A stretch of DNA of 39,603 nt from an uncultured Ruminococcus sp. (GTDB lineage: Bacteria; Bacillota; Clostridia; Oscillospirales; CAG-272), in NCBI GenBank assembly GCA_905202255.1, contig CAJKRH010000015.1, positions 1 through 39,603 of the forward strand. Direction: 5' to 3'. Under the pieces are notes generated by a model, which was given only the letters and a program-made list of their open reading frames with translations, was not told where the DNA came from and searched no databases. Of the stretch, positions 1 through 7,683 are shown one piece after another. The stretch's first letter is position 1, and every line of letters begins with the position of its first letter. Made by a program: the position numbers and the translations under genes.

Positions 1-1727
1 CCTTCCTTCTGTTTTTCGAGCAGCTTCTTCTTTCGTGTGATATCGCCGCCGTAGCATTTCGCCAGCACATCCTTGCGCATAGCCTTGACGGTTTCGCGGG
101 CGATGACTCTGCCGCCTATCGCCGCCTGCACGGGCACCTCAAAGAGCTGACGCGGTATATTTTCCTTGAGCGCCTCGACTATCTTTCTGCCGCGTGCATA
201 AGCCTTATCGGCATGAACGATAAACGAAAGCGCATCCACAACCTCGAGATTGAGCAGGATATCAAGCTTCACAAGCTTGCTCTCTTCATATCCCGCGAGT
301 TCATAGTCAAGCGAAGCATAACCCTTGCTGCGGCTCTTGAGCGCATCGAAGAAATCATATATTATCTCGTTGAGCGGCAGCGTATAATGAAGCTCCACGC
401 GGTTTTTATCTATATATTTCATATCGGCGAAAATGCCGCGCCTGTCCTTGCAGAGGTCCATTATGCCGCCGACATAGTCAGTCGGCGTGATTATGCTCGC
501 CTTGACAACGGGCTCGTATGCCGCCGCTATCTCATCGGGAGAGGGGTAGACAGCAGGGTTATCGATATATTTCTCTTCCCCGTTCTTGTATTGCACTTTG
601 TAAATAACGCTCGGCGCAGTCGTGACGAGGTCGAGATTGAATTCCCGCTCCAGTCGCTCCGCGATAATCTCCATATGGAGCAGACCGAGGAAGCCGCAAC
701 GGAAGCCGAAGCCGAGCGCGATACTCGTTTCGGGTTCAAAGGTAAGCGCCGCATCGTTGAGGCGGAGCTTTTCGAGCGCATCGCGAAGATCGGGATATTT
801 CGCACCGTCGGCGGGATATATTCCCGCAAAAACCATCGGGAGCGCCTGCTTGAAGCCCTCAAAAGGCTCTGCCGTCGGGTTTTCCGCATCGGTGACGGTA
901 TCGCCCACGCGCGTATCGGCTACATTCTTTATACTCGCCGTGATATATCCGACCTCTCCCGCGCGGATGCTTTCCGCCGGAACAAGACCGAAGGCTGACA
1001 TGTAGCCGACATCTACCACCTCAAATTCCGCGCCGGTATTCATCATGCGTATCTTCATTCCCGCGCGCACGGCACCGTCCTTGACACGCACGTAAACGAC
1101 GACGCCGCGGTATGAATCGTAATAAGAATCGAATATCAGGCATTTGAGCGGCGCATTTTCATCGCCCTCGGGTGCCGGAATGTCGGAAACTATATGCTCC
1201 AGCACATCGCCGATATTTAGTCCCGTCTTTGCTGAAACCGCGGGACAATCCTCTGCGGGGATTCCGATGATATCCTCTATCTCGCCGCGCACACCCTCTA
1301 TATCCGCGCTCGGCAGGTCTATTTTGTTTATGACAGGAATTATCTCGAGATCGTTTTCAAGCGCAAGATAAGTATTTGCCAGAGTCTGCGCTTCTATTCC
1401 CTGCGTCGCGTCGACGACGAGAAGCGCGCCCTCGCAAGCCTTAAGCGAACGGGAAACCTCATAGTTGAAGTCGACATGTCCGGGAGTATCGATGAGATTG
1501 AATTCATATGTCTCGCCGTCTGCCGCCTTGTAATTTACCTTGACAGCGCGGGCTTTTATTGTTATTCCGCGTTCGCGCTCTATATCCATATTGTCGAGGA
1601 GCTGATCCTCCATATCGCGCTTGGCAACACTCTGCGTTGATTCCAGAAGTCTGTCCGCAAGAGTGCTCTTGCCGTGGTCTATATGCGCTATTATAGAAAA
1701 ATTGCGTATTTTTTCCTGTCTCGTCAT
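1..1727 (-). CDS. lepA: Elongation factor 4 (LepA), 3' end cut by window edge
   Basis: Translational GTPase that back-translocates or remobilises stalled ribosomes in the cytoplasm. The reading frame is open for 575 codons from an ATG at 1727 to the window edge. Visible motifs are the P-loop HIDHGKST near residue 16, the switch segment RERGITI, the G3 motif DTPGHVDFNYEV and the G4 motif NKID. The LepA-specific C-terminal region is present (CYGGDITRKKKLLEKQK), so only about the last 25 residues of a ~600-residue protein are missing. Start: GAGGA lies about 9 nt upstream of the ATG, and the protein begins MTRQEKIRNFSIIAHIDHG as usual for LepA. It has its own promoter-like sequence upstream (1763-1791). 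Identification is very secure; what follows it downstream is outside the window. Confidence 0.97.
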   Translation of the reverse strand, partial: MTRQEKIRNFSIIAHIDHGKSTLADRLLESTQSVAKRDMEDQLLDNMDIERERGITIKARAVKVNYKAADGETYEFNLIDTPGHVDFNYEVSRSLKACEGALLVVDATQGIEAQTLANTYLALENDLEIIPVINKIDLPSADIEGVRGEIEDIIGIPAEDCPAVSAKTGLNIGDVLEHIVSDIPAPEGDENAPLKCLIFDSYYDSYRGVVVYVRVKDGAVRAGMKIRMMNTGAEFEVVDVGYMSAFGLVPAESIRAGEVGYITASIKNVADTRVGDTVTDAENPTAEPFEGFKQALPMVFAGIYPADGAKYPDLRDALEKLRLNDAALTFEPETSIALGFGFRCGFLGLLHMEIIAERLEREFNLDLVTTAPSVIYKVQYKNGEEKYIDNPAVYPSPDEIAAAYEPVVKASIITPTDYVGGIMDLCKDRRGIFADMKYIDKNRVELHYTLPLNEIIYDFFDALKSRSKGYASLDYELAGYEESKLVKLDILLNLEVVDALSFIVHADKAYARGRKIVEALKENIPRQLFEVPVQAAIGGRVIARETVKAMRKDVLAKCYGGDITRKKKLLEKQKE

Positions 1728-1762
1728 CTTATATTTTTCCTCTGTTTATATAGGTTGATTAT

Positions 1763-1791
1763 ATCATACCATAAATTTTTTATAAAGTCTA
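1763..1791 (-). promoter_or_regulatory. Probable promoter of lepA
   Basis: Read on the minus strand, TAGACT (-35) is separated by 17 nt from TATGAT (-10), 36 nt upstream of the lepA start codon. The -35 matches the consensus at four of six positions, so strength is uncertain. Confidence 0.55.
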
Positions 1792-1815
1792 TAGCCCCGC
1801 GCTGTTTTTTTTACA

Positions 1816-3960
1816 TCAGTTTGAAAAATCAAATTTTATATTTCCCTCGGCATCCATTACGAGATATCCTTCAAACGGCTTGCCCGCCTTGGAGATAAAG
1901 CCCTTGATTTTTGAGCTTTTTCCGCTTTCGAGCAGCATTTTTGCATTCGTTTTGGAAATCACACGCTTGCAGATAAACCCGCTTATCTTGAATTTGCAGC
2001 CGTCCTTATAGCCGGTGCAGCCGTAGCCGTAGCGCCCGCGGATGACAGGCTTGCCGCAGAGCGGGCATTTTCCGATTTCATCACCGTAGAAGCCCGTATC
2101 GGTTTCCACCTCGGGCGCATCGTCGCGCCGCCTGAAAACATCGGCTATATTCTTTTCGGCAAGAGCGATGCTGTCGCCCACTGTGATACTGCCGCGAAAA
2201 ACCTTTTTGAGTGCCTGACCCATCTCGCTTGTCTTGTATTTATCCATGGATATCTGCATATTGACAAGCGATTCTATGAGAAATTCGCCCGCGGGCAGGA
2301 TGGTATATACATCCTTTTTCAGCGCGATATAGCCGCTCTTTATCGCATTGTCAATGATTCCGGTGCGCGTAGCCTCCGTGCCGAGTTCCAGTCCCTCAAA
2401 TATCGCCTTATAGTCCTCGGTATCGTCGCCGTCGGCTTCCTCTGCACCTGCGGAGTCGGCAACCGCCTCCTCGCTTGCCGCCTCTGCCGCTGCTGCTTTG
2501 TCCTCCTTGAAGGGATTTTTCAGATAATTATTGAGCGTCTCTATAGTATAGTGCTTCGGCGGGTTTGTCTCTTTTTCTATCGGACGGAAAAGAGTATTCA
2601 CCTCGTCGCCCTTTTCGAGTTTCGGCAGTATCTTGTCCTTCTGCGAGAAATCGTCGTATTTTGTCCAGCCCTTTTCAGTTATCACGGTGCCTTTGAGGAT
2701 AAACTCTTCTCTCTCTCCGACCTTTATCTTTATTTCGGTCTTTTCGCATCGGCATTCCTCAGAGCAGAATACCGCGACAAAGCGACGGAATACCGTGGAA
2801 TACACCTTTGCTTCGTTTTGCGAGAGCGCATTTTTATCGGGTATCTTGTAAGTAGGCGTCAGCGCCGAGTGTGATTCTATTTTGGAATCGTCAAAGATGG
2901 TTTTCTTATCCTTGAATGCCACAGGATAGCCCATTTTTGATATGTTTTCGAGTATCTTCTTTATCTTGTCCTTTTCAGCCGTGGCGAGGTATTCCGAGTT
3001 TGTTCTCGGATAGGTGAGATACCCCTGCTCATAGAGCCGCTGAACTATCGCAAGGCTCTCCTCCATGGGCATCTTGTACTTTTTGCCGAGCACATTCTGA
3101 AGTTTTGAGAGCGAATAGAGCTTGCCCGGGTTTATCGTATCTTTCTTGCTCTTCTTGTCCGTGACGATGGCTTTCTCCGCGTTGTATTCGGCGCAGAGCT
3201 TCTCCGCCTTAGCCTTGTCTTTCTTCTCAAACTTGTTTTTGCTCGTCAGCTCTATCTTTTCGCCGTTTGTCTCCTCGACACTCGATATCGCATAGTAGAT
3301 ATCCGGCGTGAAGCCCGATATAGCCTTGTCGCGGTCGTATATCGCTTTTACTATCGGCACTATTACTCTGCCGACGCGAAGCAGTGTGCCCGTTTTCAGC
3401 GTGGCAAAACGCGTCAGATTCACGCCGTAGAGCCAGTCGATATATGTTCGCGCAAAGCCCTCATTTGCAAGATTGTCGTATTCGCGCTCGCTCTTCATAT
3501 CGCGCAGTGCCGAAGCGACAGTCTGCGGAGTCTGGTCGGGAAGCCACAGACGAACGAGACTCTTCCCCTCCGCGCCCGCATTTTCTATGCAGAGACGGAC
3601 GATAATCTCTCCCTCTCTGTCCGCGTCCCCCGCGTTTGCGATGATATCGACATCCTGACGCAGGCAGAGCGCCTTTATCGTTTCAAACTGCTTTTTTACG
3701 CCCTCGTCAATCTGCTTTTCCGCATTTTTGCGGAGCGCAAAGCGGAATTTCTCGGGGAAACAAGGAAGCCCCTCCATAGTCCATTTGCCAGACGGCTTCT
3801 CCTGATAATCCTCGATATCGCATAAAGAAAAAAGATGACCGAATGCCCAAGTTACAATGTAACCGCATCCCTCGTAGTAGCCGTTTTTCTTTGTCATTTT
3901 GCCTATTCCGGCAACAATATTTCTTGCCAGACTGGGCTTTTCGGCTATTATGAGCGTCAT
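1816..3960 (-). CDS. topB: DNA topoisomerase III (type IA)
   Basis: Type IA topoisomerase that relaxes or decatenates DNA by passing strands through a transient single-strand break. The 714-residue protein opens with the Toprim segment IIAEKPSLARNI (residues 4-15), has the metal-binding GDADREGE at 111-118, and the catalytic tyrosine in YPRTNSEYL (Tyr317). An Ala/Glu/Asp-rich low-complexity insert lies at about 490-520. A cysteine pair motif CPLCGKP followed by C-x(7)-C near residues 640-670 forms a degenerate zinc ribbon, followed by a topoisomerase C-terminal repeat (SKAGKPFEGYLV). Start: GGGAG sits about 8 nt before the ATG. It lies between the MATE exporter and lepA, both on the same strand. 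The short, zinc-ribbon-ended form fits TopB rather than TopA. Confidence 0.95.
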   Translation of the reverse strand: MTLIIAEKPSLARNIVAGIGKMTKKNGYYEGCGYIVTWAFGHLFSLCDIEDYQEKPSGKWTMEGLPCFPEKFRFALRKNAEKQIDEGVKKQFETIKALCLRQDVDIIANAGDADREGEIIVRLCIENAGAEGKSLVRLWLPDQTPQTVASALRDMKSEREYDNLANEGFARTYIDWLYGVNLTRFATLKTGTLLRVGRVIVPIVKAIYDRDKAISGFTPDIYYAISSVEETNGEKIELTSKNKFEKKDKAKAEKLCAEYNAEKAIVTDKKSKKDTINPGKLYSLSKLQNVLGKKYKMPMEESLAIVQRLYEQGYLTYPRTNSEYLATAEKDKIKKILENISKMGYPVAFKDKKTIFDDSKIESHSALTPTYKIPDKNALSQNEAKVYSTVFRRFVAVFCSEECRCEKTEIKIKVGEREEFILKGTVITEKGWTKYDDFSQKDKILPKLEKGDEVNTLFRPIEKETNPPKHYTIETLNNYLKNPFKEDKAAAAEAASEEAVADSAGAEEADGDDTEDYKAIFEGLELGTEATRTGIIDNAIKSGYIALKKDVYTILPAGEFLIESLVNMQISMDKYKTSEMGQALKKVFRGSITVGDSIALAEKNIADVFRRRDDAPEVETDTGFYGDEIGKCPLCGKPVIRGRYGYGCTGYKDGCKFKISGFICKRVISKTNAKMLLESGKSSKIKGFISKAGKPFEGYLVMDAEGNIKFDFSN

Positions 3961-3986
3961 CTTTTCATTCTCCCTTGTATTTTATT

Positions 3987-5354
3987 TTATATATTCGGCA
4001 TAAGCTCGCGCTTCATCTTTCTCTGCACTATGAGATAGTAAATGAAGAAGCCCGCAAGCTCCAGCGCCCACGAAATCGGGTAAGCGAGATAGAGCCACAT
4101 GATATCGTCATGGAACTGTGCAAAAACGGTATAAATCCATGCTATGCGGAAAACGCATATTGTGGTAAGCGAAACGATGGTCGGTGTAAGCGACCTGCCC
4201 CAACCTCTCACCATGCCGAGCAGAACCTCTGCCATGCCGTGCATGAAATATGTGAAAGCAAAAAGCTTCAGTCTGAGCATGCCGTAGTCTATCGCCTCGG
4301 GCGTATCAGTATAAATCTTCAGCAGGGGTCTGCCGAAAAGATACGATATTATCGAGAGCGCAAGTCCCGATATCGCCGCAAGCGCAAGGCAATGCACGAG
4401 AATTTTCTTCATTCTCTCTGGCTTCTTTGCGCCGTAGTTCTGACCTGAGAAAGCAATCGCCGCCTGAGAAAACCCGTTCATCGTCTGATAGGTGAAGCCC
4501 TCTATATTTGATGCCGCCGTAACGCCGGACATAGCCACCTTGCCGAAGCTGTTCACCGCAGTCTGTATGATGAGGTTGGATATCGAGAAGATAACGCCGT
4601 TGAGCCCTGCGGGAACGCCTATCTTTATTATCTTGGCAAGCTCCGCCTTGTGTATTTTCAGCTCCCTCATGCTGAGGTGGCACATTCCCTCGTTTCTCAT
4701 GAGGGAAATAATGACGAGTACGGCGGATATAGCCTGCGAGATTATAGTGGCTATCGCAACACCGTCTACAGTCATCTTGAAGCATATGACAAATATAAGA
4801 TTGAAAATGACATTTATCATTCCGGCGAGCGTAAGAAAATAGAGCGGTCGCTTCGTATCTCCCGAAGCACGCATTATCGACGCACCGAAGTTATAAAGTA
4901 TATTCACCGGTGCACCGGCAAAATATATGCGTATGTAGACTACCGCGAGAGGAAGTACCTCCTCGGGAACATCCTGCGCGCGGAGCATCTCGGGAGCGAG
5001 AATTATAGCTATACCACCGATGAAAATGCCGCTGATGAGCGCGACAAGAACAGCCGTATGCAATGTTCTGTGGCAACCCTCGTTATCCTGCGCACCGTAG
5101 TAATTGGCAAAAACGACGCCTGCGCCGACGGAAAGCCCGAGAAATACATTGAGCAGAAGATTTATCGTAGAGCCTGTTGCACCGACGGCGGCAAGGCAGG
5201 CATCTCCCGCCCATTTTCCGACGACCACAAGGTCGGCGGCATTATAGAGGAGCTGAAGATAGCTTGTTATTATCAGCGGTATCGCAAAAGCGATGATATT
5301 CGGCAGAATACGACCCGAGGTCATATCCACCTGTGGGAGCAGTTTTCTTTTCAT
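3987..5354 (-). CDS. MATE family efflux transporter
   Basis: Integral membrane cation-coupled exporter of the MATE (NorM/DinF) superfamily, 455 residues, the usual length. About twelve hydrophobic segments are visible. The N-terminal signature is typical: an ITSYLQLLYNAADLVVVGKW stretch at the first two helices, then AVGATGSTINLLLNVFLGLS. The paired second half begins around residue 235 (IKIGVPAGLNGVIFSISNL). Substrate cannot be read from sequence; members export drugs, flavins or other organic cations. The ribosome binding site is weak (AAGGAT about 16 nt from the ATG), so the start could instead be Met11 (MTSGRILPN), which is where many relatives begin. It lies 26 nt upstream of topB with no terminator in between. 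Confidence 0.9.
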   Translation of the reverse strand: MKRKLLPQVDMTSGRILPNIIAFAIPLIITSYLQLLYNAADLVVVGKWAGDACLAAVGATGSTINLLLNVFLGLSVGAGVVFANYYGAQDNEGCHRTLHTAVLVALISGIFIGGIAIILAPEMLRAQDVPEEVLPLAVVYIRIYFAGAPVNILYNFGASIMRASGDTKRPLYFLTLAGMINVIFNLIFVICFKMTVDGVAIATIISQAISAVLVIISLMRNEGMCHLSMRELKIHKAELAKIIKIGVPAGLNGVIFSISNLIIQTAVNSFGKVAMSGVTAASNIEGFTYQTMNGFSQAAIAFSGQNYGAKKPERMKKILVHCLALAAISGLALSIISYLFGRPLLKIYTDTPEAIDYGMLRLKLFAFTYFMHGMAEVLLGMVRGWGRSLTPTIVSLTTICVFRIAWIYTVFAQFHDDIMWLYLAYPISWALELAGFFIYYLIVQRKMKRELMPNI

Positions 5355-5383
5355 TTCAGTATATTTTTATCCTTGGTTACGGT

Positions 5384-6604
5384 TTATTTCTGATGATAAT
5401 CCGAGAGAAAATCTCCTATATCGGCTATCGCGCGGGAGAGAATCTCTGCCTCGGGGAGCATTACTATGCGGAAATGGTCGTTTCCGTCCCAGTCAAAGCC
5501 ACTTGCGGGAACGATGAGGATGTGCTTTTCATGGAGCAAATCCATCGCAAATTTCTTGTCGTCCTTTATGCCGAAGCGCGCCTTGTCAAGCTTCGGGAAC
5601 ATATAGAAAGCGGCGCTGTTCTTGATGTAGGTTATTCCGTCTATCTTTGAAAGCCCGCGCGCCGTAGCCTCGCGCTGTTCATAGAGCCTGCCGCCCGGCA
5701 CTATCATGGATTTTGTATATTCGCTGTCGGCAAGTGCGGCGGGAATTACAAGCTGTGTCAGCGCATTGCCGCAGAGACGCATCGAGGCGTATTTCACAAG
5801 ACCCTGCATTATGTCTGCATATGTGCTCTTATTTCCCGAGGGCACAAGCCAACCGCAACGGAAGCCGCAGAGGCAATGCGATTTCGAGAGTCCGTTCAGC
5901 GTGACGCAGACGACATCGTCGCCAGCGAGCGCCGCAGTGGAAGTATGCTCTTTTCCGTCCATCACGAGCCTGTCGTATATCTCATCAGAGAAAATGATGA
6001 GATTATGCTCGCGCGCAATCTTCACTATCTCAAAAAGAATTTCCGGCGGATAAAGCGCACCTGTCGGGTTGTTCGGGTTTATTATGAGGATAGCCCGTGT
6101 TTTGTCCGTAATTTTCGATTTGATATCATTTATATCCGGATACCAGTCCGAGCTTTCGTCGCAGGTATAGAAAACAGGCTTTGCTCCCGCGATATAAGCC
6201 GAATTTGTCCAGAGAGAGTAGCTCGGCGAAGGAATGAGAAATTCATCGCCGAAGTTCAGCGTGACAGCCGTCAGCATAGAGGCAAGCTCGCTGACGCCGT
6301 TTCCTATGAAAACATCGTCAGGCATGATGCCCTTTATCCCCTTTCCGCTTTCGTATGCGCAGATAGCTTCTCTTGCCTCAGCCATGCCGCGGAAATCGCA
6401 ATAGCCCACTGCCTTGTCCATATTTTCCGAGAGAGCGCGACGCACGCTCTCGGGCATTTTAAAGCCGAAAGCCGCAGGATTTCCCGTATTGAGCTTGAGC
6501 ACGGGAATGCCTTTCTTCTGCATTTCCAGCGCTTCTACAAAAATAGGTCCTCTTATATCGGAATGTACCTGCATCAGCTTGTCAGACATCTGTATTTTTT
6601 CCAT
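5384..6604 (-). CDS. PLP-dependent aminotransferase class I/II, AlaA-like
   Basis: Fold-type I pyridoxal-phosphate aminotransferase of 406 residues, close in length and motif layout to AlaA/AspC-like alanine or aspartate transaminases. Seen: VSELASMLTAVTLNFGDE near residue 85, the cofactor-binding NPNNPTGALY, SDEIYDRLV, and the PLP lysine in LSKSHCLCGFRCGW (about residue 240). An arginine near the C-terminus (DHFRIVMLPE) fits the substrate carboxylate-binding arginine. Start: the frame remains open upstream through the tRNA-His gene, but GGAGA lies 9 nt before the ATG at 6604, so that codon was chosen. Likely a glutamate-pyruvate (AlaA) type enzyme; the exact amino-acid substrate is an inference. 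Confidence 0.9.
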   Translation of the reverse strand: MEKIQMSDKLMQVHSDIRGPIFVEALEMQKKGIPVLKLNTGNPAAFGFKMPESVRRALSENMDKAVGYCDFRGMAEAREAICAYESGKGIKGIMPDDVFIGNGVSELASMLTAVTLNFGDEFLIPSPSYSLWTNSAYIAGAKPVFYTCDESSDWYPDINDIKSKITDKTRAILIINPNNPTGALYPPEILFEIVKIAREHNLIIFSDEIYDRLVMDGKEHTSTAALAGDDVVCVTLNGLSKSHCLCGFRCGWLVPSGNKSTYADIMQGLVKYASMRLCGNALTQLVIPAALADSEYTKSMIVPGGRLYEQREATARGLSKIDGITYIKNSAAFYMFPKLDKARFGIKDDKKFAMDLLHEKHILIVPASGFDWDGNDHFRIVMLPEAEILSRAIADIGDFLSDYHQK

Positions 6605-6645
6605 TTTTAAATATCTCCGTGAAAGTTTCACCTGAAAAATTTCAT

Positions 6646-6675
6646 AAAAAAGCGACATATTATAAAATATGCCGC
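6646..6675 (-). terminator. Rho-independent terminator of the tRNA operon
   Basis: On the minus strand a 10-bp stem (GCGGCATATT with AATATGTCGC, one G-U pair) and 4-nt loop is followed by six T residues. It begins about 12 nt after the CCA end of tRNA-His and separates the tRNAs from the aminotransferase gene. Confidence 0.85.
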
Positions 6676-6686
6676 ACTTTTTCGTA

Positions 6687-6764
6687 TGGGGTGGATAATC
6701 GGATTCGAACCGACGGCCTTCAGGGCCACAACCTGACGCGCTAACCAACTGCGCTATATCCACC
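6687..6764 (-). tRNA. tRNA-His (GTG anticodon)
   Basis: Cloverleaf readable on the minus strand: acceptor GTGGATA/TATCCAC, D-arm GCGC/GCGC, anticodon stem TCAGG/CCTGA with loop TTGTGGC, and the T-loop TTCGAAT. The histidine-specific extra G(-1) is encoded at 6764 opposite discriminator C73 at 6690. The CCA end is encoded (6687-6689). It is the last of three tRNAs in the transcript. Confidence 0.97.
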
Positions 6765-6767
6765 ATA

Positions 6768-6844
6768 TGGCGTGCCTTGAGGGACTCGAACCCCCGACCT
6801 ACTGCTTAGAAGGCAGTTGCTCTATCCAGCTGAGCTAAAGGCAC
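6768..6844 (-). tRNA. tRNA-Arg (TCT anticodon)
   Basis: Acceptor GTGCCTT/AAGGCAC, discriminator G, encoded CCA. Anticodon stem ACTGC/GCAGT encloses loop CTTCTAA, giving anticodon TCT, which reads AGA/AGG codons. Only 3 nt separate it from tRNA-His, so the two are processed from one precursor. Confidence 0.97.
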
Positions 6845-6846
6845 AT

Positions 6847-6920
6847 TGGAGCGGATGATGGGAATCGAACCCACGCGACCAGCTTGGAAGGCTGGAGTTC
6901 TACCATTGAACTACACCCGC
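6847..6920 (-). tRNA. tRNA-Gly (TCC anticodon)
   Basis: Acceptor GCGGGTG/CATCCGC (G-U/G-T tolerant pairing), discriminator T, encoded CCA. Anticodon stem CCAGC/GCTGG with loop CTTCCAA gives anticodon TCC. First tRNA of the operon, 2 nt from tRNA-Arg. Confidence 0.97.
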
Positions 6921-6949
6921 GGTAGGCATTCTTTTTCGAACGCCTATAC

Positions 6950-6978
6950 ATAATATCATAAAAGTGCAGATTTGTCAA
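6950..6978 (-). promoter_or_regulatory. Promoter of the tRNA-Gly/Arg/His operon
   Basis: Minus-strand TTGACA, 17-nt spacer, TATTAT. The -10 ends 29 nt upstream of the tRNA-Gly 5' end, a normal distance for a tRNA leader. Confidence 0.9.
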
Positions 6979-7011
6979 TATAAATCTTTATTTTTATTCG
7001 CAAAAAACGAT

Positions 7012-7650
7012 TTATTTTTCATAAAGCACGATGCTTTTGAAAATTTCGAGATGTGCCGAAAAAGATTTTGCCTCCGCTTTCTTCTGTCCGCCGAAAATCG
7101 AAAAGACATACGGCTTTTCTTTCAGCGCTATCACGACATCGTCGGAAAAGCACGAAAAGGCAGAGTTGCTATCGTGAAAAGCGGTTTTTGAGAAAAGGAT
7201 TCCCTTGTCGTCGTATGCGCTCTCGGGGATATTCTCGCCGAAAATATCCGAAAGCGGAACAAATGCGTCCTTACAGCGCTCGTAGGCATCTTTCCTTATA
7301 AAATAGATGTAATACGGCTGATGGAGCATCGTGGAAAGAAAATCCTCACCCGCGGCATTTATCTGCGCGTCCGAGGCGCTTGTCGTCTTTCCGACATACG
7401 CCGTGCGTGAAAAGTTTATTTCCGTTTTCCCGTTTTCCGTAGTATCGGGGCAGATATCCTCGAGAGTTTTCACTATCTCGGAATGCTGCACCGCCGAAAT
7501 ATAATCATCGCCGACATACATGAAAAGCGCATCGTAATTTACCTTTGCGGCAAGCTGGACTATGAGCACGACGACAAGAATTATCGCAGCACCGCCGATA
7601 AGCGTGTGCCATTTGTAATGGTACCAGTAATTCTCAAGCCATTTTTTCAT
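7012..7650 (-). CDS. Membrane-anchored protein of unknown function
   Basis: Unrecognised 212-residue protein. A short basic N-terminus rich in aromatic residues (KKWLENYWYHYKWHT) precedes one strong hydrophobic segment at about residues 17-35 (IGGAAIILVVVLIVQLAA). The rest is soluble and probably extracytoplasmic if the helix is a type II anchor. No catalytic motif was recognised; the remaining sequence is mixed alpha/beta in character, with a segment (YYIYFIRKDAYERCKDAFVP) that resembles lipoprotein-like 'small extracytoplasmic' domains only in composition. Start: AAAGGAG lies 6 nt before the ATG. It follows lysS by 33 nt on the same strand and is probably co-transcribed with it. Real gene: likely; function: not known. 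Confidence 0.75.
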   Translation of the reverse strand: MKKWLENYWYHYKWHTLIGGAAIILVVVLIVQLAAKVNYDALFMYVGDDYISAVQHSEIVKTLEDICPDTTENGKTEINFSRTAYVGKTTSASDAQINAAGEDFLSTMLHQPYYIYFIRKDAYERCKDAFVPLSDIFGENIPESAYDDKGILFSKTAFHDSNSAFSCFSDDVVIALKEKPYVFSIFGGQKKAEAKSFSAHLEIFKSIVLYEK

Positions 7651-7683
7651 AGCCTGCTCCTTTCATGCATCGGTATTTTCCTT

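Noticed and set aside
213..998. A 261-codon open frame on the plus strand at the left end
   Set aside because: Antisense to lepA, which shows all its GTPase motifs on the minus strand.
6605..6766. Extended N-terminus for the aminotransferase starting in the tRNA-His gene
   Set aside because: The extension translates tRNA-His and the terminator; a good ribosome binding site precedes the ATG at 6604.
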